DNA of 54,150 nt from positions 1 to 54,150 of the IMG/VR virus record IMGVR_UViG_3300035698_024250. The stretch is one strand, 5' to 3'. The stretch is from a virus. The position numbers were made by a program, and so were the translations under genes. Positions 1-8,395 of this stretch are shown here, in pieces (position 1 is the stretch's first letter; every line of letters begins with the position of its first letter). The notes below the pieces were generated by a model that did not search any database, was not told the DNA's origin, and saw nothing but the letters and a program-made list of their open reading frames with translations.

Positions 1-97
1 TATGATCCCCAGGCTCGTACTTCTTTTACTCCGCTAATGGCTTTGATTTTTTGCGCAAGATCGGTGATAGACGACTTAACGTCTTTAACCTTGGGCA
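1..97 (-). CDS. Nucleotidyltransferase-like protein, N-terminal fragment (runs off left edge)
   Basis: An open frame begins at the ATG complementary to 95-97 and stays open to the window edge (32 codons). The visible peptide starts MPKVKDVKSS and contains SGVKEVRAWGS. The pattern of an amphipathic helix, then a V-x-x-V strand, then a GS turn matches the start of minimal nucleotidyltransferases (hxLFGSxARG). The catalytic Asp pair would lie outside the window, so this is a suggestion only. No strong ribosome-binding site is visible upstream. It could also be a chance open frame. Confidence 0.4.
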
Positions 98-240
98 TTA
101 AGTTTTTGTACCATGATCTGGACATGTCTTATTATTCGTGAATTTAAGCCATTTATCCTATCGGCAATTTGTTTTACTTTTGTGTCGTAGTGATAATGGT
201 TGTACGGTATAGTATGTCTCGTATTGACAGGAGAATCGTA

Positions 241-426
241 ATGGAAGATTTTGCGACGATAGTACGAAGTCCATTTGGTAATGAAGATATTTTCTATGCG
301 CAGTCGTTCAATCCCAATTTTACGATAATGATTGCTCGGGCCATAAAGGCAGAAGACGGGGAATCCTATTCGATTGTCAAACCAGTAGATGCGCTTTACA
401 CGGCAACGCATGAAGATTTGCGGTGA
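241..426 (+). CDS. Hypothetical small protein
   Basis: This 61-residue frame starts at the ATG after AGGAGAATCGTA, which offers a reasonable ribosome-binding site; the frame is open further upstream but without one. The product (MEDFATIVRSPFGNEDIF...) has no recognisable domain. The end overlaps the start of the next small gene, a compact arrangement seen throughout this genome. A longer antisense frame covers the same bases but has an odd Tyr/Arg-rich composition and is treated as a shadow. Confidence 0.5.
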   Translation: MEDFATIVRSPFGNEDIFYAQSFNPNFTIMIARAIKAEDGESYSIVKPVDALYTATHEDLR

Positions 427-670
427 CAAAGTTGATATTGCGGATCTCTTGGAATACGGCAACAGTATATTAGAAGCGATGTTCGTCGCAAGGGCTTTTC
501 TTGAAGCAAGTCTGGTCTCATCTTTCGCTAATGGCTTGAAATGCCTTATGGTTAAAGAAACAACGGTGACTCCGTATCCATTCCCATCGACAGATTCTTT
601 GGCTAAGTCCCTGATGCTACAACAGCTTAATGGGCTAGGAAGGAGCTTTTTGATGGAGATGTTGAAGTAA
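410..670 (+). CDS. Hypothetical small protein
   Basis: This 86-residue frame starts with ATG at 410 and overlaps the previous gene by 17 bases. The product (MKICGDKVDIADLLEYGNSILEAMFVARAFLEASLV...) is mostly helical with alternating hydrophobic residues and has no recognised motif. The start is uncertain because an in-frame upstream ATG exists at 389. About 75 non-coding bases separate it from the lipoprotein gene. Confidence 0.45.
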   Translation: MKICGDKVDIADLLEYGNSILEAMFVARAFLEASLVSSFANGLKCLMVKETTVTPYPFPSTDSLAKSLMLQQLNGLGRSFLMEMLK

Positions 671-745
671 AGTTGTTTGTAGTGACTGTAAATGCTGTAG
701 GCTTTTGATGCTTAGAAGTTCAAACCCTTACGGAAAGGCCGAAAG

Positions 746-1153
746 ATGAGAGATGCGAAAGTGCTTGTGTTGGTAATGTTTTGTGTGATAGGTTGTTCGC
801 AGAAGGAACAAAAGAGCAGTCCGGTAGGTGTTGACTCTAAAGCGGTAGTCGTTTTGCCGACAACCCAACCAGCACCTGAGCCAGTGCCTCCGAAAGTTGT
901 GCCTTTTGAGATCAAAACGAGAAAGCCGATCAAAGTCCCGGCTTTCAAGCCTCTGATTCGGAAGCCGGTTACGAAGCCTGCGAAAAGTCCCAAGGTGAAG
1001 TATCTCCCGCTGATAGACGAGCCCACAACGAAACCGGTTAAGATAACGCCAGGCGTAACACTTGCGATTCCAGACGGAGAGGATCAGAGTACAGGCATTC
1101 CAATAGCAAGGGCAGACGAAGATTCACCAATTAACATGGAAGAATTCGAATAG
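746..1153 (+). CDS. Proline-rich lipoprotein (candidate outer spanin or envelope lipoprotein)
   Basis: The product (135 aa) begins MRDAKVLVLVMFCVIGCSQ: a charged start, a hydrophobic stretch and a lipobox ending VIGC with Cys17 as the lipidated residue. The mature part is rich in Pro, Lys and Thr (PTTQPAPEPVPPKVVPFE, then repeated KP and TTKP units), so it is probably extended. Phage outer spanins (Rz1-like) are short proline-rich lipoproteins that join inner and outer membrane during lysis. This one is longer than typical Rz1, and no inner spanin partner is adjacent, so that role is only an inference. A ribosome-binding site (GGAAAG) precedes the ATG. Confidence 0.7.
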   Translation: MRDAKVLVLVMFCVIGCSQKEQKSSPVGVDSKAVVVLPTTQPAPEPVPPKVVPFEIKTRKPIKVPAFKPLIRKPVTKPAKSPKVKYLPLIDEPTTKPVKITPGVTLAIPDGEDQSTGIPIARADEDSPINMEEFE

Positions 1154-1167
1154 TTCAAGGAGTTACA

Positions 1168-3267
1168 ATGGCAGAGGGTAATGTTGTTCCTACTGATATT
1201 GCGATGGACGAAGAGCTAGAAGAGGATGACAACGGCTTCGCCCCCGCACTAGAGGAAAGTGGGCTTGGAGAAAGCGAACTTCGAGAAAATGCTTTTGATA
1301 GAGAGTCTTTGTTAGAGAGAATCAGGAATCGCAGAACAAGACTGTCAGAAGTTTCGCAAGATTTGAAAGATCATTTTGTAGGTCTTGACGAGATTATTGA
1401 CAAGATCATTCGCAATATAGAAGTTTGGTATGTGCTGCCAGAGGTTATTACAAGACCGGTTATTGTTAATCTTTGGGGTATGACCGGGGTGGGGAAGACA
1501 GACCTGGTAAGAAGGCTTGTAAGGGGTTTGGATTTCGGGAAGAGGTTTGTAGAAGTACAGCTAACGAATAAGGGCGTGTCGAATGTATATGCCTCAAATC
1601 TGCAATCGGTGCTGGCTTGCTCAAACTTAGAACCGTCTGAACCAGGCGTGTTGTTGCTTGATGAGATCCAGAGATTCAGGACAGTGGACGAGCGTGGTGG
1701 CGAGATCCATGATTACAAGTTCCAAGATGTCTGGATGCTATTGAGTGATGGGATGTTTTCTGGGCAGTCTGATAGCCGACAGCGAATGTTGCAGATGGTT
1801 TTGGACACATTGTATTATGGGGAGATCGAGGACGACGAAGAAGAGGAGGAGGGTTCTTCTTCGGAGCCTTTGAAGCCGATGACAACATCCTCCGTTCAAA
1901 AGAAGCAAAAAAAGAAGCGCGTTTATACAAGGTCTTTTTGGCAGTCGAGAGATCTAAAGAAGATGTTGAAGCTTCCACAGCCTGTTGAGCAAATTATGCG
2001 ATGGGACGACAAGAAGTTTAATTCTGTTGTTCTAGAGAAGCTTCATGATCCTAGCATTCATGAGGGCGACGACTATTCTAAATTAATGATTTTCGTTTCG
2101 GGGAACTTGGACGAAGCGTATACCATGTCTGATGCGTGTGGCGATTCGGATGCGGACGCCGACATCTTTCATGCCTTCTCGAAAAAGATCAATATGATCA
2201 CTATTAAATCTGCCCTGAAGAGGAGATTCAAACCAGAGCAGATCGCGAGACTTGGTAACACTCATGTTATATATCCTTCTCTTGGTCGGGGCTCTTATGA
2301 AGAGATTATCAGGAGAAAGATTGCTACCCTTTCTGCCGATGTTATGGAGAAGACAGGCGTAAGAATAACAACAAGGAGTGAGTTGAACGACTTTGTGTAC
2401 CGCAACGGGGTCTTTCCGTCGCAAGGTGTTCGTCCACTGTTCTCGACCATCTCTTCGGTTTTAGAGAGTACGATACCGCTGTTCTTGCTTAGGGCAGTAG
2501 ACCTGGACGTAAAGATTATTGATGTATCTTATGCGGATGAGCATATCGTTGCCACCGTGGGAGGAGAGACGGTAAAGGTTCATAGCCCAGGTGTTCTTGA
2601 CTCGATCAAGAGGGGACACGATCCCAATCTTAGGAGCATTATTGCGGTGCATGAGGCTGGGCATGCATTGGCTTATGGCTTATTGTTCAGGGCGGCTCCC
2701 ACCCAGATTCTCGCGAACGCCAAAGACGCAAGTAGTCAAAGAGGTTACATGGGGGCGCATGAATTACAGCTTAATAGGGAAGCTACTAAGAAGCTAATAA
2801 GAATGGGCCTTTGCGGTATTATTGCCGAGGAGCTTGTTTTTGGGCACGAGCTATTGACTGATGGATGTGAGAGCGATATCGCCCTATCTACGGCTCTTGC
2901 GGGAAAGTATATTCGAAGGTATGGCATGTGGGAGGGGGCGACTACCAAGATCATACAACCGCATATCGAAACGGTAGACTCTGATGCATATAACCATGAT
3001 ACTTCGGTGACTAACACTGTTATTGATAAAATGGTTCAACTAGAGAGAAGTAAAGCATGTGACCTGATTCGTTTACATGAGGGCATTTTGAGAGAGTTGG
3101 TTGCTGCCCTGATGGAAAATGGGACTATGGAGCCGGAGCAATTCCAAAAGATTTTGGCTAATCATGGAGAAGAGGTAAAGATACAGGATGCTGAAAATCT
3201 TGTCAGTGATGACTATTCCACTATGTGCATGGAGTTTCTGGCCGCTGGTGCCGATCATAAAGAATAA
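1168..3267 (+). CDS. Soluble AAA+ ATPase fused to M41 (FtsH-type) zinc metalloprotease
   Basis: This 699-aa protein joins two modules. Residues about 45-400 form an AAA+ domain with Walker A GMTGVGKT (104-111), Walker B VLLLDEIQRF, and a ClpX/ClpB-like C-terminal subdomain around FPSQGVRPLFSTISSVLE. An acidic/basic low-complexity insert (DDEEEEEG..., then KKQKKKR) interrupts the ATPase. Residues about 485-670 are a peptidase M41 domain: HEAGH (495-499) supplies two zinc ligands and the catalytic Glu, and GCESDIALSTALAGKYIRRYGM carries the expected third-ligand acid. Unlike FtsH there is no N-terminal membrane segment, and the ATPase is closer to ClpX/ClpB than to the FtsH AAA class. It probably degrades folded host or phage proteins in the cytoplasm. 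The start follows AAGGAGTTACA. Confidence 0.85.
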   Translation: MAEGNVVPTDIAMDEELEEDDNGFAPALEESGLGESELRENAFDRESLLERIRNRRTRLSEVSQDLKDHFVGLDEIIDKIIRNIEVWYVLPEVITRPVIVNLWGMTGVGKTDLVRRLVRGLDFGKRFVEVQLTNKGVSNVYASNLQSVLACSNLEPSEPGVLLLDEIQRFRTVDERGGEIHDYKFQDVWMLLSDGMFSGQSDSRQRMLQMVLDTLYYGEIEDDEEEEEGSSSEPLKPMTTSSVQKKQKKKRVYTRSFWQSRDLKKMLKLPQPVEQIMRWDDKKFNSVVLEKLHDPSIHEGDDYSKLMIFVSGNLDEAYTMSDACGDSDADADIFHAFSKKINMITIKSALKRRFKPEQIARLGNTHVIYPSLGRGSYEEIIRRKIATLSADVMEKTGVRITTRSELNDFVYRNGVFPSQGVRPLFSTISSVLESTIPLFLLRAVDLDVKIIDVSYADEHIVATVGGETVKVHSPGVLDSIKRGHDPNLRSIIAVHEAGHALAYGLLFRAAPTQILANAKDASSQRGYMGAHELQLNREATKKLIRMGLCGIIAEELVFGHELLTDGCESDIALSTALAGKYIRRYGMWEGATTKIIQPHIETVDSDAYNHDTSVTNTVIDKMVQLERSKACDLIRLHEGILRELVAALMENGTMEPEQFQKILANHGEEVKIQDAENLVSDDYSTMCMEFLAAGADHKE

Positions 3268-3281
3268 GACGGAAAGAAACT

Positions 3282-3383
3282 ATGTCAAGAAAAGCAAAAC
3301 ACTCTAATTCAAGAAGGCGCAGGAAGGTCGGCAAAGTTAAGCGCAAGAACCGTAAGCTCAGGCAGCAGAGTTCTAAGCCATAA
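3282..3383 (+). CDS. Very basic 33-residue peptide
   Basis: This 33-codon frame starts 14 bases after the protease stop, with GGAAAG as a ribosome-binding site. The peptide (MSRKAKHSNSRRRRKVGKV, then KRKNRKLRQQSSKP) is more than 40 percent Arg/Lys. Its composition suggests nucleic-acid binding, for instance DNA condensation or rRNA binding, but no family is recognised. It is the last gene before a strong terminator, so it belongs to the transcript of the protease gene. Confidence 0.55.
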   Translation: MSRKAKHSNSRRRRKVGKVKRKNRKLRQQSSKP

Positions 3384-3432
3384 TTTTGCGAAATGAGTGT
3401 TTGTAGATATTATTCTCAAGAGTCTAGTTTAG

Positions 3433-3471
3433 CATCACCCCGTATCGGCGTAGATATAGGGTGATGTTTTT
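3433..3471 (+). terminator. Rho-independent terminator
   Basis: CATCACCC (3433-3440) pairs perfectly with GGGTGATG (3459-3466) and is followed by TTTTT. It closes the transcript containing the AAA-M41 protease and the basic peptide. Confidence 0.85.
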
Positions 3472-3536
3472 ACGTACAGTTTTTATAATGTTTGTAGGAA
3501 AACAACTTTTGAATGGGGAATACTAAGTAAAGACAT

Positions 3537-4856
3537 GTGTCTGACGGAGACAGTGCCGCTATGCTAAATTCCACATGGTTTAAAACATATAGTAACAAAT
3601 TGTCCACTTTGGGGCTTTCTTCTCAGTCGAAGGAAATCATTTCTATTGGGGCTAAGTTAGCATCCTTGTCTGCTGACCCGTCTCCCATGCTTAAGAAGGC
3701 ATCTTCAAATTGGTATGGAGAGCTTAGATACCAAGATCTTCTTAAAGAGACTTTTGATTGGTATGTGGGTTGCCATAAGATGTTTAGGATGGCAGGAGAC
3801 TTTAGGAAATCTCTTAAGTTCGCACTTGCTGACGAGCTAGAAGAAACGGCAGTGAAGCTTGCACAAGCCCCTCCAGCTTCGAACCCCTTACATAGAGATC
3901 TTGCAATTCTTGTAGCTATTTTCACGGAGAGTCTTGATGGGGTTATTGGGCTTATAGAAAAAGCAACCGACAATAACACTCTTATTGACGCGATTAAAAC
4001 TAGCAAGTTTTCACAGACGCTTCATGATTTTGAGAATAGGCTATATAAATTTTCGCAACGATTTCTTGAGCTTGATAATAGGGAACATGCGGAGAAGGTG
4101 TGGTCTCTATTCCAAACGGTAAAATCCTGGCATGACAACGCAGCGAGGGCAGGTGTAAAAAAGTCGTCGTTTCAAACGTTGAAGAATTATCTTCAATCGT
4201 GGAGCGCGTCTATCAACGCTAAAGAAGTTCAGCCAGAACAGCATCAAGAAGTGAATCAGAAGAATATTTCGGGCCAGATCATGTCGGTAGTGAAGCCTTA
4301 TTTGGATTCTGGGGCATTAAACGAAGCACAAGTTGCTCAGATCCTTATGGCGATTTCCAAGGAAAGATTCGGTGGTTCTGTTGGGCAGGCAGGGGCTGGT
4401 GGAGCAGCGCCTGGAGCAGGCGCTAAGACACAGCCTGCCTTACAGGGAGGGGAGCAACAGGCGGCTAATGTTGGCGAAGTTGGACCCGCAGGTGCTGGCG
4501 AAGCACCAGCAGAAGAGATGAAAGATTATCGTCCTTTCTGGGATCATATTTGGCAGGTTTTGGGGCAAGATGGTACAGGCGATATGATAAAGAAGCTTTG
4601 GAAGCAGAACTACAAAAACACGTTTATAAAAGATTTCGGGGACGCTATCTTAAGCAATGTGGTGAAAAAGCATATAAAGGACCATCCAGAGACGTTTAAG
4701 AGAGATGGGAAACAGGTTATTGGGATAAGCGAGGAGGGTCTTGCTGATCCTAATATGATGCAGCTTTTGTCTACAGATATTTATTCGGCAGCTAAGGAGT
4801 TTGAGAACAACAGCAAGTGGAGTCAGTACTTTAGGGCCGAGAGGCAAAAGCAGTAG
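3537..4856 (+). CDS. Hypothetical 439-aa protein with Gly/Ala-rich linker
   Basis: The frame starts with GTG at 3537 (MSDGDSAAML); an alternative ATG lies at 3561. Residues 1-230 are helical and rich in Leu, Lys and Phe. Residues about 285-325 form a Gly/Ala/Gln/Pro-rich linker (GQAGAGGAAPGAGAKTQ). A second compact domain (about 330-439) contains DYRPFWDHIWQVLGQDGTGD and a basic region. No catalytic motif is visible. Two domains joined by a flexible linker fit a structural or scaffold-like role, but nothing specific supports it. A TATAAT box lies at 3484-3489 upstream. Confidence 0.75.
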   Translation: MSDGDSAAMLNSTWFKTYSNKLSTLGLSSQSKEIISIGAKLASLSADPSPMLKKASSNWYGELRYQDLLKETFDWYVGCHKMFRMAGDFRKSLKFALADELEETAVKLAQAPPASNPLHRDLAILVAIFTESLDGVIGLIEKATDNNTLIDAIKTSKFSQTLHDFENRLYKFSQRFLELDNREHAEKVWSLFQTVKSWHDNAARAGVKKSSFQTLKNYLQSWSASINAKEVQPEQHQEVNQKNISGQIMSVVKPYLDSGALNEAQVAQILMAISKERFGGSVGQAGAGGAAPGAGAKTQPALQGGEQQAANVGEVGPAGAGEAPAEEMKDYRPFWDHIWQVLGQDGTGDMIKKLWKQNYKNTFIKDFGDAILSNVVKKHIKDHPETFKRDGKQVIGISEEGLADPNMMQLLSTDIYSAAKEFENNSKWSQYFRAERQKQ

Positions 4857-4911
4857 CTCTTAAGGCTATAGCACCGATAAAGTAGTAGACAGTTTTGCCG
4901 GACGAAATAAT

Positions 4912-5475
4912 ATGAGTGAGTCAAATCGATATAGGTTCATAGATCTTGGTGAGGAAGCTGAAGATACGCTACCACTTCCAGAAATAGATAGCGGGCCCAA
5001 AAAGCATAAAGTAAAGAAGCTTCCTCATAAGATTAAAAGGGCATCACCACAGTTGAAGAAGGAAAATAAGGTTGATGAATTCGATCTTGAGCCAGTAGTG
5101 GTGGAGCAAGAATTTGATGACACGAAGGTACTCAGGTCTACTAGCAAAGCCACAATCAAGATTAAGAAGTTAGGCATATCTTTTAGAAAACCAGGAGATG
5201 TATATCCAGTCCATAAGCTTGAAGAAAAGTATGGAAAAGAAGTTTGGGAGAATAAAGATCTCAAGCGGATGATGGATATGGGGCTCTTGGAAGTCAAGCC
5301 CATGTCAGAGGCAAAATCTTTGTCTAAGAAGTGGAAGCAAGATGTCGCAGACATGGCTAAAAAGTCAAAGAAGTCTATCTTGTATGATCGTAGGAATGAT
5401 GATTACGCAGACCCTACGGATGATATCATTGAGATTGATGTTTCTGATGACTCATATATTTTGACGTACCATTAA
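4912..5475 (+). CDS. Hypothetical charged protein
   Basis: This 187-aa product is highly charged: a Lys-rich N-terminal half (PKKHKVKKLPHKIKRASPQLKK) and an acidic C-terminus (DDYADPTDDIIEIDVSDDSYIL). A central segment (KLGISFRKPGDVYPVHKLEEKYGKEVWENKDLKRMMDMGLLEV) looks like a small folded domain that ends in a turn common in short phage structural proteins. No family is recognised. It starts 55 bases after the preceding gene. Confidence 0.65.
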   Translation: MSESNRYRFIDLGEEAEDTLPLPEIDSGPKKHKVKKLPHKIKRASPQLKKENKVDEFDLEPVVVEQEFDDTKVLRSTSKATIKIKKLGISFRKPGDVYPVHKLEEKYGKEVWENKDLKRMMDMGLLEVKPMSEAKSLSKKWKQDVADMAKKSKKSILYDRRNDDYADPTDDIIEIDVSDDSYILTYH

Positions 5476-5536
5476 TAGTGATTCGTAAGTACGTTAGAAT
5501 ACTATCAAGGAGGGTTTTAACAAAGAAAGGTTTGAC

Positions 5537-5809
5537 ATGCGACATGAAGCGACTAGCGGGTTTGTCATCCCTGTTCGAGCGGATGAAGTAGCAAAATATT
5601 TCGTCGGGCAAGAGGAGAAGAATTCGATATATACTGTGGGACTTCTGGAGTTCCCAGGTAATATAAGTAAGGGAAAACTCCCAGTAGTAATGGAAATAAC
5701 AAGACACTATATTCTCTATAAACCCATAAGCCTTGAACTATATAACAAGATTAAGCTTTACGCTACGGTCTCTTTCAAGCAAGAAAGGCCGTTAGAGCAT
5801 AGGCAATAA
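5537..5809 (+). CDS. Hypothetical 90-aa protein
   Basis: The product (MRHEATSGFVIPVRADEVAKYFVGQ...) is a small mixed alpha/beta protein without recognised motif. The ATG follows AAAGGTTTGAC. Its stop is directly joined to the ATG of the next gene, so the two are probably translationally coupled. Confidence 0.6.
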   Translation: MRHEATSGFVIPVRADEVAKYFVGQEEKNSIYTVGLLEFPGNISKGKLPVVMEITRHYILYKPISLELYNKIKLYATVSFKQERPLEHRQ

Positions 5810-6031
5810 ATGGAAGTGATTTTCTCTAGGAATACGTCTGGATGGTGGACCGTTAGCATGACGGATAGCCTTCCTCTTGGTAGCGTCTCGGCAGATGGCT
5901 CTGCTTTTCGTCCAGCACAGTACGCTGGGCTTTCAATAGATTTTGCGGCGATGAAAGAGATCTCTGCATTGATGGAGAGGATTAAAGCGGATGAAGATGT
6001 CGGTAAGCAGAAGCTGAGGATAACCGTGTGA
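5810..6031 (+). CDS. Hypothetical 73-aa protein
   Basis: The ATG follows the upstream TAA with no gap. The product (MEVIFSRNTSGWWTVSMTDSLPLGSV...) begins with beta-type sequence and ends with a charged helix (MKEISALMERIKADEDVGKQKL). The last bases overlap the GTG start of the next gene by four (GTGTGA), supporting coupled translation. No function is recognised. Confidence 0.55.
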   Translation: MEVIFSRNTSGWWTVSMTDSLPLGSVSADGSAFRPAQYAGLSIDFAAMKEISALMERIKADEDVGKQKLRITV

Positions 6032-6648
6032 AAGATGACGTAAGAGAGAAGTTTCACCAGAGCTTGAGAGAAGCCCTCTTGGAGAAAGAGATGAAGAAGA
6101 TAGCGATTTCAGATTTCCCAAAAGTCAAACAGCCAGATTCCACCGCGGCGACAAGGACTACATCGCTTTTGGGTTCTACGACCATAGAATCGACTGTGCC
6201 ATTTTTCGTGGGGCAAGAGGTTTGGATTCCAGTAAGCGATTCCTCAGACGAATATATTAAAGGGCTTATTAGGGAAGTTAGTACAGCCGTAAAGCTGGTG
6301 AACGGCAAAAGCGTAAGAGAAGACAAGATCGTAGTTTCGTTCAGGAAGAAGCGAGCTTATGGCAATGTAACGAACTCTAGAAAGACTTTTACACTTTCAC
6401 AGGCTCAAACCAGGATAGCCAGATCAGAGTCAGACGTTAAGTTGATGGTAGTCACTTCCAAGCTGGCGAAGTTGGAGAAAGCTAGGAAGTCGTATATGGA
6501 AAAGCATGACAAGCAAAAGCTTAAGCTAGACCAGGAAAAGGACAAGCTGGAGCTAGAGATGAGCAAAAACTCTCTTTCGGGATCTAAGAAGGTTGCAAAG
6601 TCGGGCGTTAAGTCAGGCAAGAGCTTTGCTCATTTGGATGTAGGTTAG
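6028..6648 (+). CDS. HLDV-tail family protein 1 (beta domain plus coiled coil)
   Basis: This 206-aa product starts at GTG 6028. A beta-rich domain (FFVGQEVWIPVSDSSDEYIKGLIREVSTAVKLVNGK) is followed by a long charged coiled coil (KLAKLEKARKSYMEKHDKQK...) and a basic linker. It ends in SFAHLDVG. The next three genes have the same plan: N-terminal VGQxxYI beta domain, helix, basic linker and an (R/A)HLDV end. This one has an extra N-terminal segment of about 60 residues. The function is unknown; the conserved C-terminal peptide suggests a docking or localisation tag. Confidence 0.7.
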   Translation: MKDDVREKFHQSLREALLEKEMKKIAISDFPKVKQPDSTAATRTTSLLGSTTIESTVPFFVGQEVWIPVSDSSDEYIKGLIREVSTAVKLVNGKSVREDKIVVSFRKKRAYGNVTNSRKTFTLSQAQTRIARSESDVKLMVVTSKLAKLEKARKSYMEKHDKQKLKLDQEKDKLELEMSKNSLSGSKKVAKSGVKSGKSFAHLDVG

Positions 6649-6657
6649 GAGCCAGCG

Positions 6658-7125
6658 ATGGCTAAGAAGATTGATATACCAGTTTATGCTGGGCAGAAGC
6701 TCTATATTGCACTCAACCCTTCTAGCAGAAGGAAGGAGCCTGAGGTTTATAGGGCGGTGGTTAAGAAGGTTTCGCTTACTCAGTATGGGGATGGTAAGGT
6801 TGATTGGGAAGCGACTATCTCTTATGGCGACGACTCACCCCGTCATCCTGATCTTCCTGACACCATTGAGGAGGGAGAGCTATGGTGGTTCCACAAGACG
6901 AAGAAAGAGGCAATGATTAATGCTTATAGTGAAAGTGTAGAAGAACTTGTAGAAGCGATTAAAAACAGAAAAGAATCGTGTGCTAAGTTCGTAAAGATCA
7001 AAAACGAGCGGATGAAGATATACAAAGAGGCTATGGACAAGATCTCTGGAAAGACAAGAAAGAAGGTAGCGAATAAGGCAGATAAAAAAGCGTCAGGGAG
7101 ATTTAGACATCTTGATGTATCATGA
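6658..7125 (+). CDS. HLDV-tail family protein 2
   Basis: This 155-aa paralogue has the beta domain at the N-terminus (YAGQKLYIALNPSSRRKEPEVYRAVVKKVS), a helix starting KKEAMINAYSESVEELVEAI, a basic linker (SGKTRKKVANKADKK) and the tail GRFRHLDVS. It closely matches the following gene (shared KKxAMINAY and GRFRHLDVS), so the pair arose by tandem duplication. It starts nine bases after the previous stop, preceded by AGGAG. Confidence 0.75.
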   Translation: MAKKIDIPVYAGQKLYIALNPSSRRKEPEVYRAVVKKVSLTQYGDGKVDWEATISYGDDSPRHPDLPDTIEEGELWWFHKTKKEAMINAYSESVEELVEAIKNRKESCAKFVKIKNERMKIYKEAMDKISGKTRKKVANKADKKASGRFRHLDVS

Positions 7126-7141
7126 TTAAGGTGGTAGAATA

Positions 7142-7615
7142 ATGTCAAAGAAGATGGAAGCCCCAGTAAAGGTCGGAGAAAAATACTATATTGTATCTGA
7201 AGTGCTTAAGGCAGAAAAAGACTGGTCCATTTGGAAAGCGACCGTTGTGGGATTAGAAGTACAGCTATCCCGTAATGGAGGTATTTACTGGAAGGCCAGC
7301 CTGGACTATCCAGATCAAGGATATGGCAGGCGTCCAGGAACAATGACCGAGGAAAATGCACATTTGTTTTGTTTGACAAAAAAACAAGCAATGATTAATG
7401 CCTACAAACACAGGATAGAAGACTTACAGGATAAAATCGCAAAGAAGAAAACTTCTTGCGATAATTTTGTGGTTTCTAAAACGGTACAGATAGAAACTTT
7501 CAAAGAGTCTCTGAATAACATTTCTGGTAAAGAGTCCAAGAAGGTAGCAAAAAAGACAGGGAAGAAGATAGATAAAGAAGTACCAGGCAGATTCAGGCAT
7601 CTGGATGTATCATGA
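7142..7615 (+). CDS. HLDV-tail family protein 3
   Basis: This 157-aa paralogue has the beta domain (KVGEKYYIVSEVLKAEKDWSIWKATVVGLEV), helix (KKQAMINAYKHRIEDLQDKIAKKKTSCDNF), basic linker and tail GRFRHLDVS. The start follows AAGGTGGTAGAATA. Its stop overlaps the ATG of the fourth, frameshifted copy (ATGA), so the four genes form one coupled operon. Confidence 0.75.
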   Translation: MSKKMEAPVKVGEKYYIVSEVLKAEKDWSIWKATVVGLEVQLSRNGGIYWKASLDYPDQGYGRRPGTMTEENAHLFCLTKKQAMINAYKHRIEDLQDKIAKKKTSCDNFVVSKTVQIETFKESLNNISGKESKKVAKKTGKKIDKEVPGRFRHLDVS

Positions 7616-8071
7616 TTAAGGATAAGCACAAAGAAGTAGAGAGCCCGATAGAAGTTGGGCAGATCGTGTGGCATTTAAGCATATTAAGATCTGGCTCGTC
7701 ATGGGATATATATCGGGCAGAGATAACTAAGGTAGTGTTATATCTCGAACATGCCGGGCTTGCTTGGGCTGGCGAATTAAGCTATGACATGAAATCTCGT
7801 CGGGGAAATTCGCCAGATACTTTAAGAGCAGGCGAAGCCCATTTGTTTTTTGACACAAAGGAAGAAGCAGATCTATATGGATGTCAGAATAGACTCTATA
7901 CAGGGGGATCTCCAAAGACAGGAGACGGAAGCCTCTGAGTCCATAATACAGATAAAAGGGAAGATGGATGAGATAATGGCTTCAATAAGAGAGAAGGGGA
8001 TCGAATTGGAGCCAGAAGAAGTACCGGCGATGAAGACTAGGAAAAGCAGATTGGACCATATTGATGTCTAA
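7612..8071 (+). pseudogene. HLDV-tail family protein 4, split by a frameshift
   Basis: The first frame (7612-7938) gives the family beta domain (VGQIVWHLSILRSGSSWDIYRAEITKV) and reaches EAHLFFDTKEEADLY. The second frame (7850-8071, +1 relative to the first) continues the family helix (RIDSIQGDLQRQETEAS) and ends in RLDHIDV, the family tail. Comparison with copies 2 and 3 places the shift at about 7860-7895, shortly after a TTTTTT run at 7846-7851. It could be a real inactivating mutation, a homopolymer sequencing error or programmed frameshifting. Survival of the tail in frame 2 argues that any loss is recent. Confidence 0.65.
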
Positions 8072-8083
8072 AGGAAGGTAAGA

Positions 8084-8395
8084 ATGTTATTGACTATCGT
8101 ATTGGTTGTATTGGTTTGGAGCATGTTTGTGGGTATGTGGGTATTTTTGGCCCCCATGGATGCTTCTTATGAAAGGTTTAGGTCAAGGCTGGTGGCTATG
8201 GTCTTTGGCCCGATATTTACGTTAATAATAATGGGGTCTTTTTTCTTGTGCTTAACTATTACTCCTTTTATATGGCTTTTCAACGGGAAGGTATCAAACA
8301 ACGTGTTGGATAGGCTTTTTGATTATATCGAGCTTGTGGGAAAGAGGTTGTTTAGATGGTTGGACAAGCCAAAGGATGTAAAGGATGAAGAATAA
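8084..8395 (+). CDS. Small inner-membrane protein with two transmembrane segments
   Basis: The 103-aa product has a first hydrophobic segment at residues 1-24 (MLLTIVLVVLVWSMFVGMWVFLA) and a second at about 40-66 (VFGPIFTLIIMGSFFLCLTITPFIWLF). A charged C-terminal tail follows (RLFRWLDKPKDVKDEE). The start follows AAGGTAAGA. A holin-like or other membrane role is possible, but no lysis gene is adjacent. Confidence 0.65.
   Translation: MLLTIVLVVLVWSMFVGMWVFLAPMDASYERFRSRLVAMVFGPIFTLIIMGSFFLCLTITPFIWLFNGKVSNNVLDRLFDYIELVGKRLFRWLDKPKDVKDEE

Noticed and set aside
85-462. 125-aa minus-strand open frame
   Set aside because: Tyr/His/Arg-rich composition, no ribosome-binding site, and it overlaps two better plus-strand frames.
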